Assembly: GCF_030068475.1 (NCBI RefSeq)
Contig: NZ_JAQOSP010000101.1
Coordinates: forward strand, 62,001 to 126,000
Length of the DNA stretch: 64,000 bases
Source: Roseofilum acuticapitatum BLCC-M154
Lineage (GTDB): Bacteria; Cyanobacteriota; Cyanobacteriia; Cyanobacteriales; Desertifilaceae
Direction of reading: 5' to 3'
Below, piece by piece: positions 51,942 through 61,100 of this stretch. The notes beneath the pieces were generated by a model. It worked only from the letters and a program-made list of their open reading frames with translations. It did no database searches and was not told the DNA's origin. Every line of letters begins with the position of its first letter. Position 1 is the stretch's first letter. The position numbers and the translations under genes are program-made.

Positions 51942-53396
51942 TTATTCAGATTTGATCTTATCTTCGGGTGCGCGACAGATCCAAATACAATCTCTGGGCA
52001 CTAATTCCGTATTTTGTTCTAAGATTTCATAGCCCAAGGTGGTGAGGAATTTTTCCATGATTTCATTGGTCATAATAGAGAAGGCGGTTCCATCTCGTTT
52101 TCCGAGAAGATTATGGGGATAATCGTTGAGGAATTTTTCCCATCCGAGGGGGGAGAGGATGTTACTATGGTGGAATAAACAGAGCCGTCTGCCGCGCAAA
52201 AGTGGGGGAATTTGTGCGAGATAATTGTAGATGTCTCTTGGTTCGATGTGAACCATGGTATCGTAACAGAAACAGACATCAATACTGCCGGGTTGAATGC
52301 CGTCTAGGGTGAGTCCATTGAGTTTGACGTAGGATGTGCGTTCAGTTCCTAATCTTTCTTGGGTGGCTTTGAGCATTTGGGCGGAAATGTCGGCACAGAC
52401 TAATTCTTGGCAATAGTTTAATAATAGGGCTGCGGTTTTGCCGCCGCCAATGCCAATTTCAAGGACGCGATCGCCAGATTGAATATACGGCGCGATTAAA
52501 TGGGTTTCGATTAACTGTTCGTATTCTGACAGGGAAGAGGCTGCTCCGGCTTGTTTGCCGATCCATTCATCACCAACATGCTGATAATCTGGAGCGGTAG
52601 ATGTCCAATTTTGGGCATAATTATCCCAAGCGCCTTCATAGTCAATGGGGCTGGATGGTTTAGTCATAGTCCAAGGTAAGGGTTGACGAAGATAAACGGA
52701 TAAACGCTGGTTGTGAGGGGTAAAATAGTCGGCGAGCTGTTGATAGAGTTGGGGGGAAATGTTGGGGTAGTCTCCAGCATCATAAATAGGGGTTTCTGTG
52801 AGATCGTGGGGGGGTAATTCCAGGAATTCATAGACTTGATTGGCGATCGCCTGGGGATGGCTGTAAAAGTCTTCAGCCAGTAAAATTAAGAACTGCTCCG
52901 AGGGGAAATACTCGTACCAACGCAGCAGTTGATCCAGGTATAGCCCCCGGTCTAAATAACTGTAATGGCGATGATTAAAGCTATGATACAGGGGATTGGC
53001 TTGGATTTTTGCCACTTCTCCTTGTAGTCTTTGGGGTTCACTGGCGATCGCCTCCTCTAAGCCTAACGTTTCAAATCCCCACCGCACCTCATGATAGTAA
53101 TGGGAAATGGCCCGTTTAACTGGATCTCGCAAGAGTACAATCAGTTTCACGTTGGGATAGCATTGGTGAACCCGTTGGGGAGCCAAAGGATGATAGAGAT
53201 AATAGGGACTCGCTTCCCCTCTCATTCCCGGTTGCGGAAATTGGGCTTCATACCAAGAAACCCCGCGATCGAAGTGTAAGCTAAAGAAATGGAGTTCCTT
53301 TTCTGTCGCTGAACCGATCCCTGGATGTTCAATCAGATGATGATAGAGGGAAGTTGTCCCACTTTTTTGCGCTCCTATAATGAGGTAATCCACCAT
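51942..53396 (-). CDS. Sulfotransferase fused to SAM-dependent methyltransferase
   Basis: About 484 residues from Met 53396 (MVDYLIIGAQKSGTTSLYHH); the longer start at 53435 would overlap the upstream gene. Residues 1-250: sulfotransferase with the PAPS 5'-phosphosulfate loop GAQKSGTTS and 3'-phosphate site LLRDPVKRAISHYYHE. Residues about 260-484: class I methyltransferase with motif I RVLEIGIGGGKTAALL and VCADISAQMLKATQ. Two decorating activities on one chain, placed between a GT4 and a GT2. Confidence 0.88.
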   Translation of the reverse strand: MVDYLIIGAQKSGTTSLYHHLIEHPGIGSATEKELHFFSLHFDRGVSWYEAQFPQPGMRGEASPYYLYHPLAPQRVHQCYPNVKLIVLLRDPVKRAISHYYHEVRWGFETLGLEEAIASEPQRLQGEVAKIQANPLYHSFNHRHYSYLDRGLYLDQLLRWYEYFPSEQFLILLAEDFYSHPQAIANQVYEFLELPPHDLTETPIYDAGDYPNISPQLYQQLADYFTPHNQRLSVYLRQPLPWTMTKPSSPIDYEGAWDNYAQNWTSTAPDYQHVGDEWIGKQAGAASSLSEYEQLIETHLIAPYIQSGDRVLEIGIGGGKTAALLLNYCQELVCADISAQMLKATQERLGTERTSYVKLNGLTLDGIQPGSIDVCFCYDTMVHIEPRDIYNYLAQIPPLLRGRRLCLFHHSNILSPLGWEKFLNDYPHNLLGKRDGTAFSIMTNEIMEKFLTTLGYEILEQNTELVPRDCIWICRAPEDKIKSE

Positions 53397-53403
53397 AAAC
53401 CGG

Positions 53404-54399
53404 TTATCGAGAGTTGTTAGGAAGGCTAGACCCACCCCTGCTTAATAATCTTTTAACATCTTTGCGGCATTTATGGACAAAAACTCGGAGGGCAATTCCC
53501 TGGGAACCATACCCCGCTTGCCAACTGCGCCAGCCTAGCTCTAGGATGGGCAAACCGAAGTTGAGAACAAGATCGCTAAAAGGGTTATTTTTCACCTCTT
53601 GGGGATTGAGGTTGAGGCGATCGCAGACTGCCTGATTCAAATTACGATGGGTAATGTAGCTTCTTCCCGTCATTTTTCCGATTTTCTGCCATGCGGCGAT
53701 CGCTTCCTGGGAAAGAGTCCCCGCATTTTCCACCACTCCCACCGCGTTGCTCTCATGGATGCGATATCGCACCAGGGGATGGGGGATATGAGCGATTTTG
53801 CCCTGATGGGAAGCAATTAGGGCAATCCACCAATCATGATACCAGTCGCCCCCATTTCGGGCAGGAAAGGGCAGCACCAGCGAGAGTAGTTGGGGACGAA
53901 ACATCATCGTACATCCGGTGAGGGTGTTGCGGAGGAGGAGGAGTTGGGGGGTGAGGTTTTGCGGCGCTCTTTTCTCAAACTGCCATGCAGAAGGGTGTCG
54001 GGTTTGGTCTTGTGCGTCGATCAGCTCTAGGTCAGAATGGACTAAAAGGGCTGATTCTGACTCTAAAGTGTGCCATTGACGCTCTAGTTTATCCGGTAGC
54101 CAAATATCATCCTGATCGCAACAGGCGATCGCCTCTAAACTCGGATCTCCCAGACACAACTGTAATCCCCGCTCAAAGTTATGATAAGAACCCACATTTT
54201 CTGAGTAGGAATGGAACCGGAAACGCGGATCTGCGGCAATCAGGGCTTGAATTTGGGTTTGGCACGCTTCAGAGGAGCGATCGTCAACCACATAACAAAT
54301 CCAATCGTGCCAAGTTTGCCCCCGTAAAGACTCAATTTGTTTTCGTAAATATCCCAAATCCGGGTTATAGGTCGCTAGAATAATACCAATTTTCCCCAT
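53404..54399 (-). CDS. GT2-type glycosyltransferase
   Basis: 331 residues. IGIILATYNPDLGYLRKQIE, CYVVDDRSSEACQTQIQALI and AIACCDQDDIWLPDKLERQW (DxD-type motif) define a GT2 enzyme, like rhamnosyltransferases. The start lies only 16 nt from the divergent Uma2 start; the space holds a CATTACC heptamer repeat. Probably co-transcribed with the fusion gene 7 nt downstream. Confidence 0.87.
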   Translation of the reverse strand: MGKIGIILATYNPDLGYLRKQIESLRGQTWHDWICYVVDDRSSEACQTQIQALIAADPRFRFHSYSENVGSYHNFERGLQLCLGDPSLEAIACCDQDDIWLPDKLERQWHTLESESALLVHSDLELIDAQDQTRHPSAWQFEKRAPQNLTPQLLLLRNTLTGCTMMFRPQLLSLVLPFPARNGGDWYHDWWIALIASHQGKIAHIPHPLVRYRIHESNAVGVVENAGTLSQEAIAAWQKIGKMTGRSYITHRNLNQAVCDRLNLNPQEVKNNPFSDLVLNFGLPILELGWRSWQAGYGSQGIALRVFVHKCRKDVKRLLSRGGSSLPNNSR

Positions 54400-54415
54400 T
54401 ACCCATTACCCATTT

Positions 54416-54979
54416 ATGTTTCTAACCGTTGAAGACCTGGAAAAACTGCAAATCCAATTAACTGATGCCCATCTGGACTATCAGACAGAATTAGTAGATG
54501 GTAAAATTATTATCATGGGATTATCCGATTACGTTTCCGAAGTTATTATTGCCCGATTAGTCTTTTTCTTGCAAAATTGGGTGATACCCCGATCGCTAGG
54601 TTATGTGACCTGTTCTTCCGCCGGATTTCGCCTACCGGACGGCAATCTGCGGGGCCCCGATGTTTCCTTTGTACCGGCTCAGAAAATGCGGCAAGCTCCC
54701 CGTGCGTTTGCAGAAATTGTACCGGATTTGGCGATCGAAGTCCGGTCAGCCTCCGATAATATTAAACCCCTGGTGGAAAAATTGGAAAAATTCCTAGAAT
54801 TAGGCTCTCAAGTGGGGATATTAGTTGACCCCAAAAACTTAACCGTGACAGTGTATCGTCCCCAGAGCGAACCCCAGGTTCTCACCAATGGGGATACCTT
54901 GGCGATCGCCGAACTGCTACCGGGTTGGGAATTGGCGATCGCCGACATTTGGCCCCCCGTATTTGATGAAGCGCCATAA
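54416..54979 (+). CDS. Uma2-family endonuclease-fold protein
   Basis: 187 residues. YQTELVDGKIIIMGLSDYVS, GFRLPDGNLRGPDVSFVPAQ, then the active-site-like segment VPDLAIEVRSASDNIKPLVE KLEKFLELGSQVGILVDP and LPGWELAIADIWPPVFDE. A standard Uma2. Stands alone against the strand of the glycan genes, ending 7 nt before the convergent proX-like gene. Confidence 0.9.
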   Translation: MFLTVEDLEKLQIQLTDAHLDYQTELVDGKIIIMGLSDYVSEVIIARLVFFLQNWVIPRSLGYVTCSSAGFRLPDGNLRGPDVSFVPAQKMRQAPRAFAEIVPDLAIEVRSASDNIKPLVEKLEKFLELGSQVGILVDPKNLTVTVYRPQSEPQVLTNGDTLAIAELLPGWELAIADIWPPVFDEAP

Positions 54980-54986
54980 CCTGATG

Positions 54987-56030
54987 TTATTCACCCGCAG
55001 CTTTCGCCTCTTCGATCCAGCGATCGAACTGCTCTTGATTTTTACTCACCCATTGTTCTGCCATACGCCGCAGATCGTCCGGCTTATTTTCCCCTTCTTT
55101 AATCCGCAAACTGACTTCATTCATATCTTCCAGGGGAATTTGCACCAACTCAAACCAGCGTTTTGCCACTGGATTTTGTGCTAAGAACTCAGGATTAGAC
55201 ATCACTTGCTGAGTGGTTGCTGGCAAGCCCAAATTTTTACCATTAAATGTGGTATCTGCTTCTGATATATTAGTCGCATCCTCTGGCAAAGACGTAAAAG
55301 GAACTTCTAACCAAATTACATCTTCACCTGGCCTTAAAACAGCACCCACCCAATGGGGATTATAAGCATAGTAAAAAATCGGCTCTCCTTCTTCGTAACG
55401 AGTAATAGCATCTGCTAACAAAGCCGTATAACTTCCTTGATCGTGTTCTACGGTATCTTCAAGTTCATAGGCTTGAATATGATGATTGGTAGTTTTTTCA
55501 CAACCCCAACCCGGATTACATCCGGTTAAATTAGCTTTTCCATCTCCATCAAAGTCAAATAACTGGGCAATTTTTGGATCTTGAAACTGTTGAATATTCG
55601 TGATTCCATATTCATCGGCTGTTTTTTTGTCAATCAGATATCCTTGGGTTCCTGATTCAATTAAAATTCCTACACCTGTTAATTTTTCTTCACCTCCAGC
55701 ATTGTTAAAAAACTCTTCATGCCCAGGCTTGTAATAGGCCACACTATAATCTACATCTCCATTGGCAACGGAAAGATAAAGGCCAGGATACTCCAACTCT
55801 TTTGGCGAATCAACCTGATAACCGAGCTGTTCTAGACCAATATTCACCACCTGAGTTTGAAAACTTTCTTCCACCCAGGTACTATGTCCTGAGCGAATGG
55901 TGACCTCTTCAGGGGGTAAACTACCACTCGAAGAACTAGACTCGGATGCGGGTTGACAAGCCGTTAATCCCAGAAACAGCGACACACAAGTGGTGAGCAG
56001 GATAGTTTGGGGAGATAATTGGGTTTTCAC
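54987..56030 (-). CDS. ProX/OpuAC-type glycine-betaine-binding lipoprotein, copy 3
   Basis: 347 residues. Lipobox LTACQP, then VTIRSGHSTWVEESFQTQVV, YPGLYLSVANGDVDYSVAYY, GCNPGWGCE (two conserved Cys), YAYNPHWVGAVLRPGEDVIW and the end NQEQFDRWIEEAKAAGE. These are features of the ProX-type quaternary-amine-binding protein, with Trp residues that form the ligand cage in studied members. Third of three tandem paralogues; no OpuAA/OpuAB-type transporter genes in the window. Confidence 0.87.
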   Translation of the reverse strand: MKTQLSPQTILLTTCVSLFLGLTACQPASESSSSSGSLPPEEVTIRSGHSTWVEESFQTQVVNIGLEQLGYQVDSPKELEYPGLYLSVANGDVDYSVAYYKPGHEEFFNNAGGEEKLTGVGILIESGTQGYLIDKKTADEYGITNIQQFQDPKIAQLFDFDGDGKANLTGCNPGWGCEKTTNHHIQAYELEDTVEHDQGSYTALLADAITRYEEGEPIFYYAYNPHWVGAVLRPGEDVIWLEVPFTSLPEDATNISEADTTFNGKNLGLPATTQQVMSNPEFLAQNPVAKRWFELVQIPLEDMNEVSLRIKEGENKPDDLRRMAEQWVSKNQEQFDRWIEEAKAAGE

Positions 56031-56100
56031 AGTCTTCTTAAAGGTTTTATCTAGGACAAAAAGGGTATAATTGTTTTAGTATAATATATTTTGTCCCAGT

Positions 56101-57132
56101 TTACTCCCCCGCAGCCTTTGCCTCTTCAATCCAGCGATCGAACTCCTCTTGATTTTCAGCAATCCATTCCTCTGCTAAAAGGCGAATCTTCTCCGGACTA
56201 TCCTCACCCTCTTTAATCTGCAAACTGACTTCACTTATATCTTCAAGAGAAAATTGCACCAATTCTAACCACCGTTTCGCCACTGGATTAGCGGCAGCAA
56301 AGTCTGGATTTAGCACAATTTCTTGTGCCCCCCCTGGAAACCCTGTATTTTTACCATTAAACGTTGTTTCTGCTTCACTCAACTCCTCATTTTCTGGCAA
56401 AGAAGTAAACGGAACCTCTAACCAAATTGTATCCTGCTCCGGTCTTAACATCGCAGAAATCCAATGAGGATTATAAGCATAAAATAAAATGGACTGCCCT
56501 TCTTGATACCGACGAATCCCGTCATCAAGCAGAGCTTCATAAACACTTTGCTCTTGTTCAACGGTTTCTTGCAATCCATACACTTCTATATGATGGTTGA
56601 TGATGGATGCACATCCCCAACCGGGATTACATCCGGCTAAATTCGCTTTTCCATCTCCATCCCAGTCAAACAATTTAGCCAGGTCTGGATCTTTCAATTG
56701 TGCCAGATTTGTAATTCCATATTCCTCAGCCGTTTTGCGATCGATTTGATAACCTCTATTACCAATGGGAACAAAAACTCCTAATTTTTGTATTTTTTCC
56801 TCGCCCCCTGCTTGGTCAAGCATACCGTCATGACTGGGACTATAGTAAACAACGCTGTAATCTAAATCCCCATTAGCCAGAGACAAATAAATTCCTGGAT
56901 ACTCCAATCGTTTCACGGGAGCAATTTGATAACCGAGTTGTTCTAGACCAATATTCACCACCTCAGTTTGAAAAATCTCGTCAAGCCAGGTACTATGGGC
57001 GGAACGAATGGTTACGTCTTCGGGTGACAAGTTGCTCCTCGATGGTGCAGTCGAATCGCAACCCGTTAATGCCATACCTAGAGATAAGACAGTAGAAATA
57101 AATAATGATTTTGAAGCCAACTTTCCTATCAT
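56101..57132 (-). CDS. ProX/OpuAC-type binding lipoprotein, copy 2
   Basis: 343 residues, lipobox LTGCDS. Same layout as its neighbours: DVTIRSAHSTWLDEIFQTEV, YPGIYLSLANGDLDYSVVYY, GCNPGWGCAS and ENQEEFDRWIEEAKAAGE. Loop sequences differ (for example KLGVFVPIGNRGYQIDRKTA), so the three may bind different ligands. Gaps of 24 nt upstream and 70 nt downstream suggest a common transcript. Confidence 0.87.
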   Translation of the reverse strand: MIGKLASKSLFISTVLSLGMALTGCDSTAPSRSNLSPEDVTIRSAHSTWLDEIFQTEVVNIGLEQLGYQIAPVKRLEYPGIYLSLANGDLDYSVVYYSPSHDGMLDQAGGEEKIQKLGVFVPIGNRGYQIDRKTAEEYGITNLAQLKDPDLAKLFDWDGDGKANLAGCNPGWGCASIINHHIEVYGLQETVEQEQSVYEALLDDGIRRYQEGQSILFYAYNPHWISAMLRPEQDTIWLEVPFTSLPENEELSEAETTFNGKNTGFPGGAQEIVLNPDFAAANPVAKRWLELVQFSLEDISEVSLQIKEGEDSPEKIRLLAEEWIAENQEEFDRWIEEAKAAGE

Positions 57133-57156
57133 GAATTTGAGATCATTGATCTGGTT

Positions 57157-58197
57157 TTATTCCCCCGCAGCTTTCGCCTCTGCAATCCAGCGATCGAACT
57201 GCTCTTGATTATCACTTACCCATTCTTGAGCTAAACGGCGAATATCTTCCGGTGTATTTTCACCTTCTTTAATCCGCAAGCTCACTTCATTCATATCTTC
57301 AAGAGACATTTGAACAGATTCTAACCAATGTTTCGCAACTGGATTAGCGTCTGCAAATTCTTTGTTGGCTACGATTTCTTGACCGCCACCTGCAAAACCG
57401 ACGTTTTTACCATTAAATGTGGTGTCTTCTTCTGTAATATTTGGATTATCTGGTATTGATGTGAAAGGAACTTCTAACCAAATCACCTCTTGATCTGGCC
57501 TTAAAACCGCAGACATCCAATGAGGGGTATAGGAATAAAACATAACTGACTGTCCTTCTTCATACCGAGTGATTACATCAGCCAGTAGCGCTGTAAAGTT
57601 TCCTTGGTTTTGTTCAACTGTCTCTTGCAGTCCATAAGTTTCTATATGGTGATTGATAACTGATTCACAAGTCCAACCGGGATTACAACCGGCTAAATCT
57701 GCTTTTCCGTCTCTATCCATGTCAAAAAGGGCAGCAATTGCGGGATCTTGAAACTGCTCTAGATTAGTAATTCCGTATTCTTCAGCCGTTTTTTTGTCAA
57801 TCTGATACCCTCGACTACCGATAGGAACTAGAACTCCTAATCTTTGTAATATTTCATCGCCCCCGGCTTGGTCAAACATGGTTTGATGACTGGGACTATA
57901 GTAAATCACACTATAGTCTAAATCTCCATTGGCCAGAGAGAGGTAAATTCCTGGATACTCTAGTTCTTTGACAGAATCAATCTGATACCCTAGTTTTTCT
58001 AGACCAATATTAACAATTGCAGTTTGAAAACTTTCTTCTATCCAGATACTATGAGCTGAACGAATAGTAACCTCTTCGGGTGGTAAGTTACTACTCGAAT
58101 CACTCGATTGTTGAGTCGGCTGACAAGAGATTAATCCCACCGCGAGAGAGAACAGGGTGGAAATCAATAGAGATTTTGATAAAGATGGCTTGTTCAT
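57157..58197 (-). CDS. ProX/OpuAC-type binding lipoprotein, copy 1
   Basis: 346 residues, lipobox LISCQP. EEVTIRSAHSIWIEESFQTA, YPGIYLSLANGDLDYSVIYY, GCNPGWTCES and NQEQFDRWIAEAKAAGE. Its ATG overlaps the TGA of the large glycosyltransferase by 4 nt, so translation of the two is coupled. This ties a betaine-type binding protein to surface-glycan synthesis, an arrangement I do not know from elsewhere. Confidence 0.87.
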   Translation of the reverse strand: MNKPSLSKSLLISTLFSLAVGLISCQPTQQSSDSSSNLPPEEVTIRSAHSIWIEESFQTAIVNIGLEKLGYQIDSVKELEYPGIYLSLANGDLDYSVIYYSPSHQTMFDQAGGDEILQRLGVLVPIGSRGYQIDKKTAEEYGITNLEQFQDPAIAALFDMDRDGKADLAGCNPGWTCESVINHHIETYGLQETVEQNQGNFTALLADVITRYEEGQSVMFYSYTPHWMSAVLRPDQEVIWLEVPFTSIPDNPNITEEDTTFNGKNVGFAGGGQEIVANKEFADANPVAKHWLESVQMSLEDMNEVSLRIKEGENTPEDIRRLAQEWVSDNQEQFDRWIAEAKAAGE

Positions 58198-61100
58198 TCA
58201 GAGTTAGAAATCGATGATTGGGGTTCATGTTGCAGTACAACTTCTTTGACCATTTCCAGGTGTTTGGGTAATTGTTTCTGGTTGTCAAATAAGCGATTGA
58301 CTCGTGCATAGGCATTGCCGCGCAAACGGTTGGCGTAGTCGGTGTCGATCGCCTCCACCAGGACGTTGGCTAACGCCTCTGGATCGCCAGGACGCACCAA
58401 ATACCCCTCGTGGCGATCGCCGATCATCTCCGGTATGCCAAACACATTCGTACTGACAATCTTTAGCTCAAACGCCATCGCTTCTAAGACTACCCTAGGA
58501 AAGGACTCTTCAAAGCTGGTACAAACAAATATATCCGTTAAGCCAAAAAAGTCAAACACATAGCGCGTTTCTGGATACATTTTCACATAATCTAACTTCA
58601 GCCGCTCTTGCACCTGGCGCAAATAGTCCAGATAGATAATTTCGCGGGTTCCCACAATCAAAAACTCTAGATTCTTAAACTTCGAGGCGGGATACATCTT
58701 CTCTAACTGCTTGATCGCCTCTAGGAAAATATGTTGCCCCTTACGCTCGCAGGTAGTTCCAATCACCGAAATAACGGTTTTTTCCTCCGCAATCCCATAT
58801 TTTTGCCGCAAATAGGACTTGCTATTACTGCGGCGAAACTCCGCTATTTTCCCTAAATCCATGCCTCCGGGAATCGTGCGAAACCGGCCATGAATGTCCA
58901 AATCATGGAAAATTTTCCGCGTGGCATCGGCGACAAAAATCACCCGCGAGGCATTCTGAAAACAACGCTCCAGTACACCGCGCATCACTTGCGGGGGAGA
59001 GTCGCCAAAAAAGTTGCGTAAACTGCGCTCAACGGTGCAACTTTCATGGATATGCCAAATACTGGGTAAGCCAAAAAGTTGCGCCAATTCGATGCCCCAA
59101 AACCCGACCATGGTATTGGACATCACCAAATCGAACTCATTCAGCTCTAGGAGTTCGCCCACCTTTTGAAGACGCTGATGGTAGGTTTCTAGGCTATTAT
59201 CCACCCGTTGCAGATTATCTTCTATCAGTTTGACGGGAATATTTAACGCTTCGTAATCGTTGCGTAAGGGGCCATCAACGAGGGAGACAACATTAACTTG
59301 GCACTCTCCTGACTCGACAAAATGCTTGGCAAAATTGTAAGCCATTAAGGGAGCGCCTTCAAGGGCTAAATTGTGGGTGACTAGCAAGATTTTAATCCCG
59401 GAAATGCGACCACTATGGACATAATGCAAGGGGTTTAAGTCCATGGCCATGGAATCAATGTTAATATTGGGGTTAATATAAGGGTCTTTTCTGCCCTGAT
59501 ATCGTCCCATGAAATTTAGGTGTTCCTTGGGGTTATAATAGTCTCCCCGTGAGGCACTGCCTTGGTGAATGAGGGTGGCTTGGGGGGTATAAACGACGCG
59601 CTTACCGGTTTCTTGCACGCGCAAACAATAGTCCACATCGTTGAGTTCTAAGCCTAATTTTTCTTCGTCAAATCCCCCCACCTGATGGTAAAGTTCGGTG
59701 GAAGTGAGCAAACAGGCTCCGGTTACTGCTGAGACATTTCGGGTGGTGTGGGGATAGAATAAATAGCCTAATTCTTCTTGCCGTAACCCGTGGAATAAAT
59801 GACCCGCTAATCCGCCATTGGGGCCGATACAAACTCCGGCATGTTGTAGGGTATTATCGGGATAAAGGAGACGAGCGCCAACGACTCCGACTCCTTCGAT
59901 GGACATCCAACCTACCATGTCTTCGAGCCAACCGGGGGCGATCGCCGTAATATCATTGTTAAGCTGCAACATTAGGGGAGTCTCTACCTGTGCAGCGCCA
60001 ATATTCACCAAGCGAGAGTAGTTGAAGCCCTCCCGTCCGGTTACACTGGGGTCAGGTCGTTGGCTTCTAATCACCCGATAGGTTAATTTTAATTCATTGG
60101 GTAGGGACGTATGTAGGGGCGAACGGCCGTTCGCCCCTACAAGGTACTGATAAAATTCCTCTGTGTTCGCTTCTGTAGACTGGTCATCTACAATAATCAC
60201 CTGCACATAACGCGGATCTACGGTTTTCTCCAGACTGGCAATACACTGAGATAGGATTTCCGTGCGATCGCGGGTCGGAATCACAATAGTAACCGGATTT
60301 TCTGCTAAAATCGAGCTATCCCACTGCAACTGATGCAAGCATAACCCATACTTCGTTGCCAACTCCGGTAAAAAAGGTTTCGCCTTTAAATTGCGTCGCT
60401 CCAGGGTATCGGAAATTGCCCGATACGCACTATCAAACACATAAGTTTTCTGAGTTCCCTTCGATGCCGTGCTTTCCGGATGGACGCGCCAATGATAACA
60501 AACATGGGGAATATGACGCACCTTATCCAGGGTCGTTTTTTCACGTACTCGCAAGTAAAGATCGATATCCTGCGCCCCCTCCAAACCCGGTCGCAACCCT
60601 CCCACCTCATCAATTAAGCGCTTGCGAATGATGGCTAGATGGTGCGTATAATTGTGGGCGATCGCCATTTCTGGACTCCAAACCCCCTTCATCTGATACC
60701 CGTAGCGCTCTCCGGTGGGGGTAATTTTGTCCTCGTCGGTGTACATCCAATCCACATCGGGGTATTGATCCACACATTCCGCCACATGGAGCAGCGCATC
60801 GGGAGAGAGCAAGTCATCATGGTCTAAAAGGGCGATATACTCCCCCGTTGCCACCTCTAGAGCCGAATTCGTCGCCTTGACAATATGACCATTTTCGGTT
60901 CTAAAAACAACCTTAATCCGAGGGTCTGAGGCTTGCGCTTGGGTCAAAACCTGTTTAACATGGGGTTGGCTAGAAGCATCATCCGCAATGCATAACTCCC
61001 AATTGGGATAAATTTGTGCTTGTACAGAGGCGATCGTTTCTTCTAAAAAACCTTTCGGTGGATTATAAACCGGAACCACCACACTAATTTTCACCCCCGT

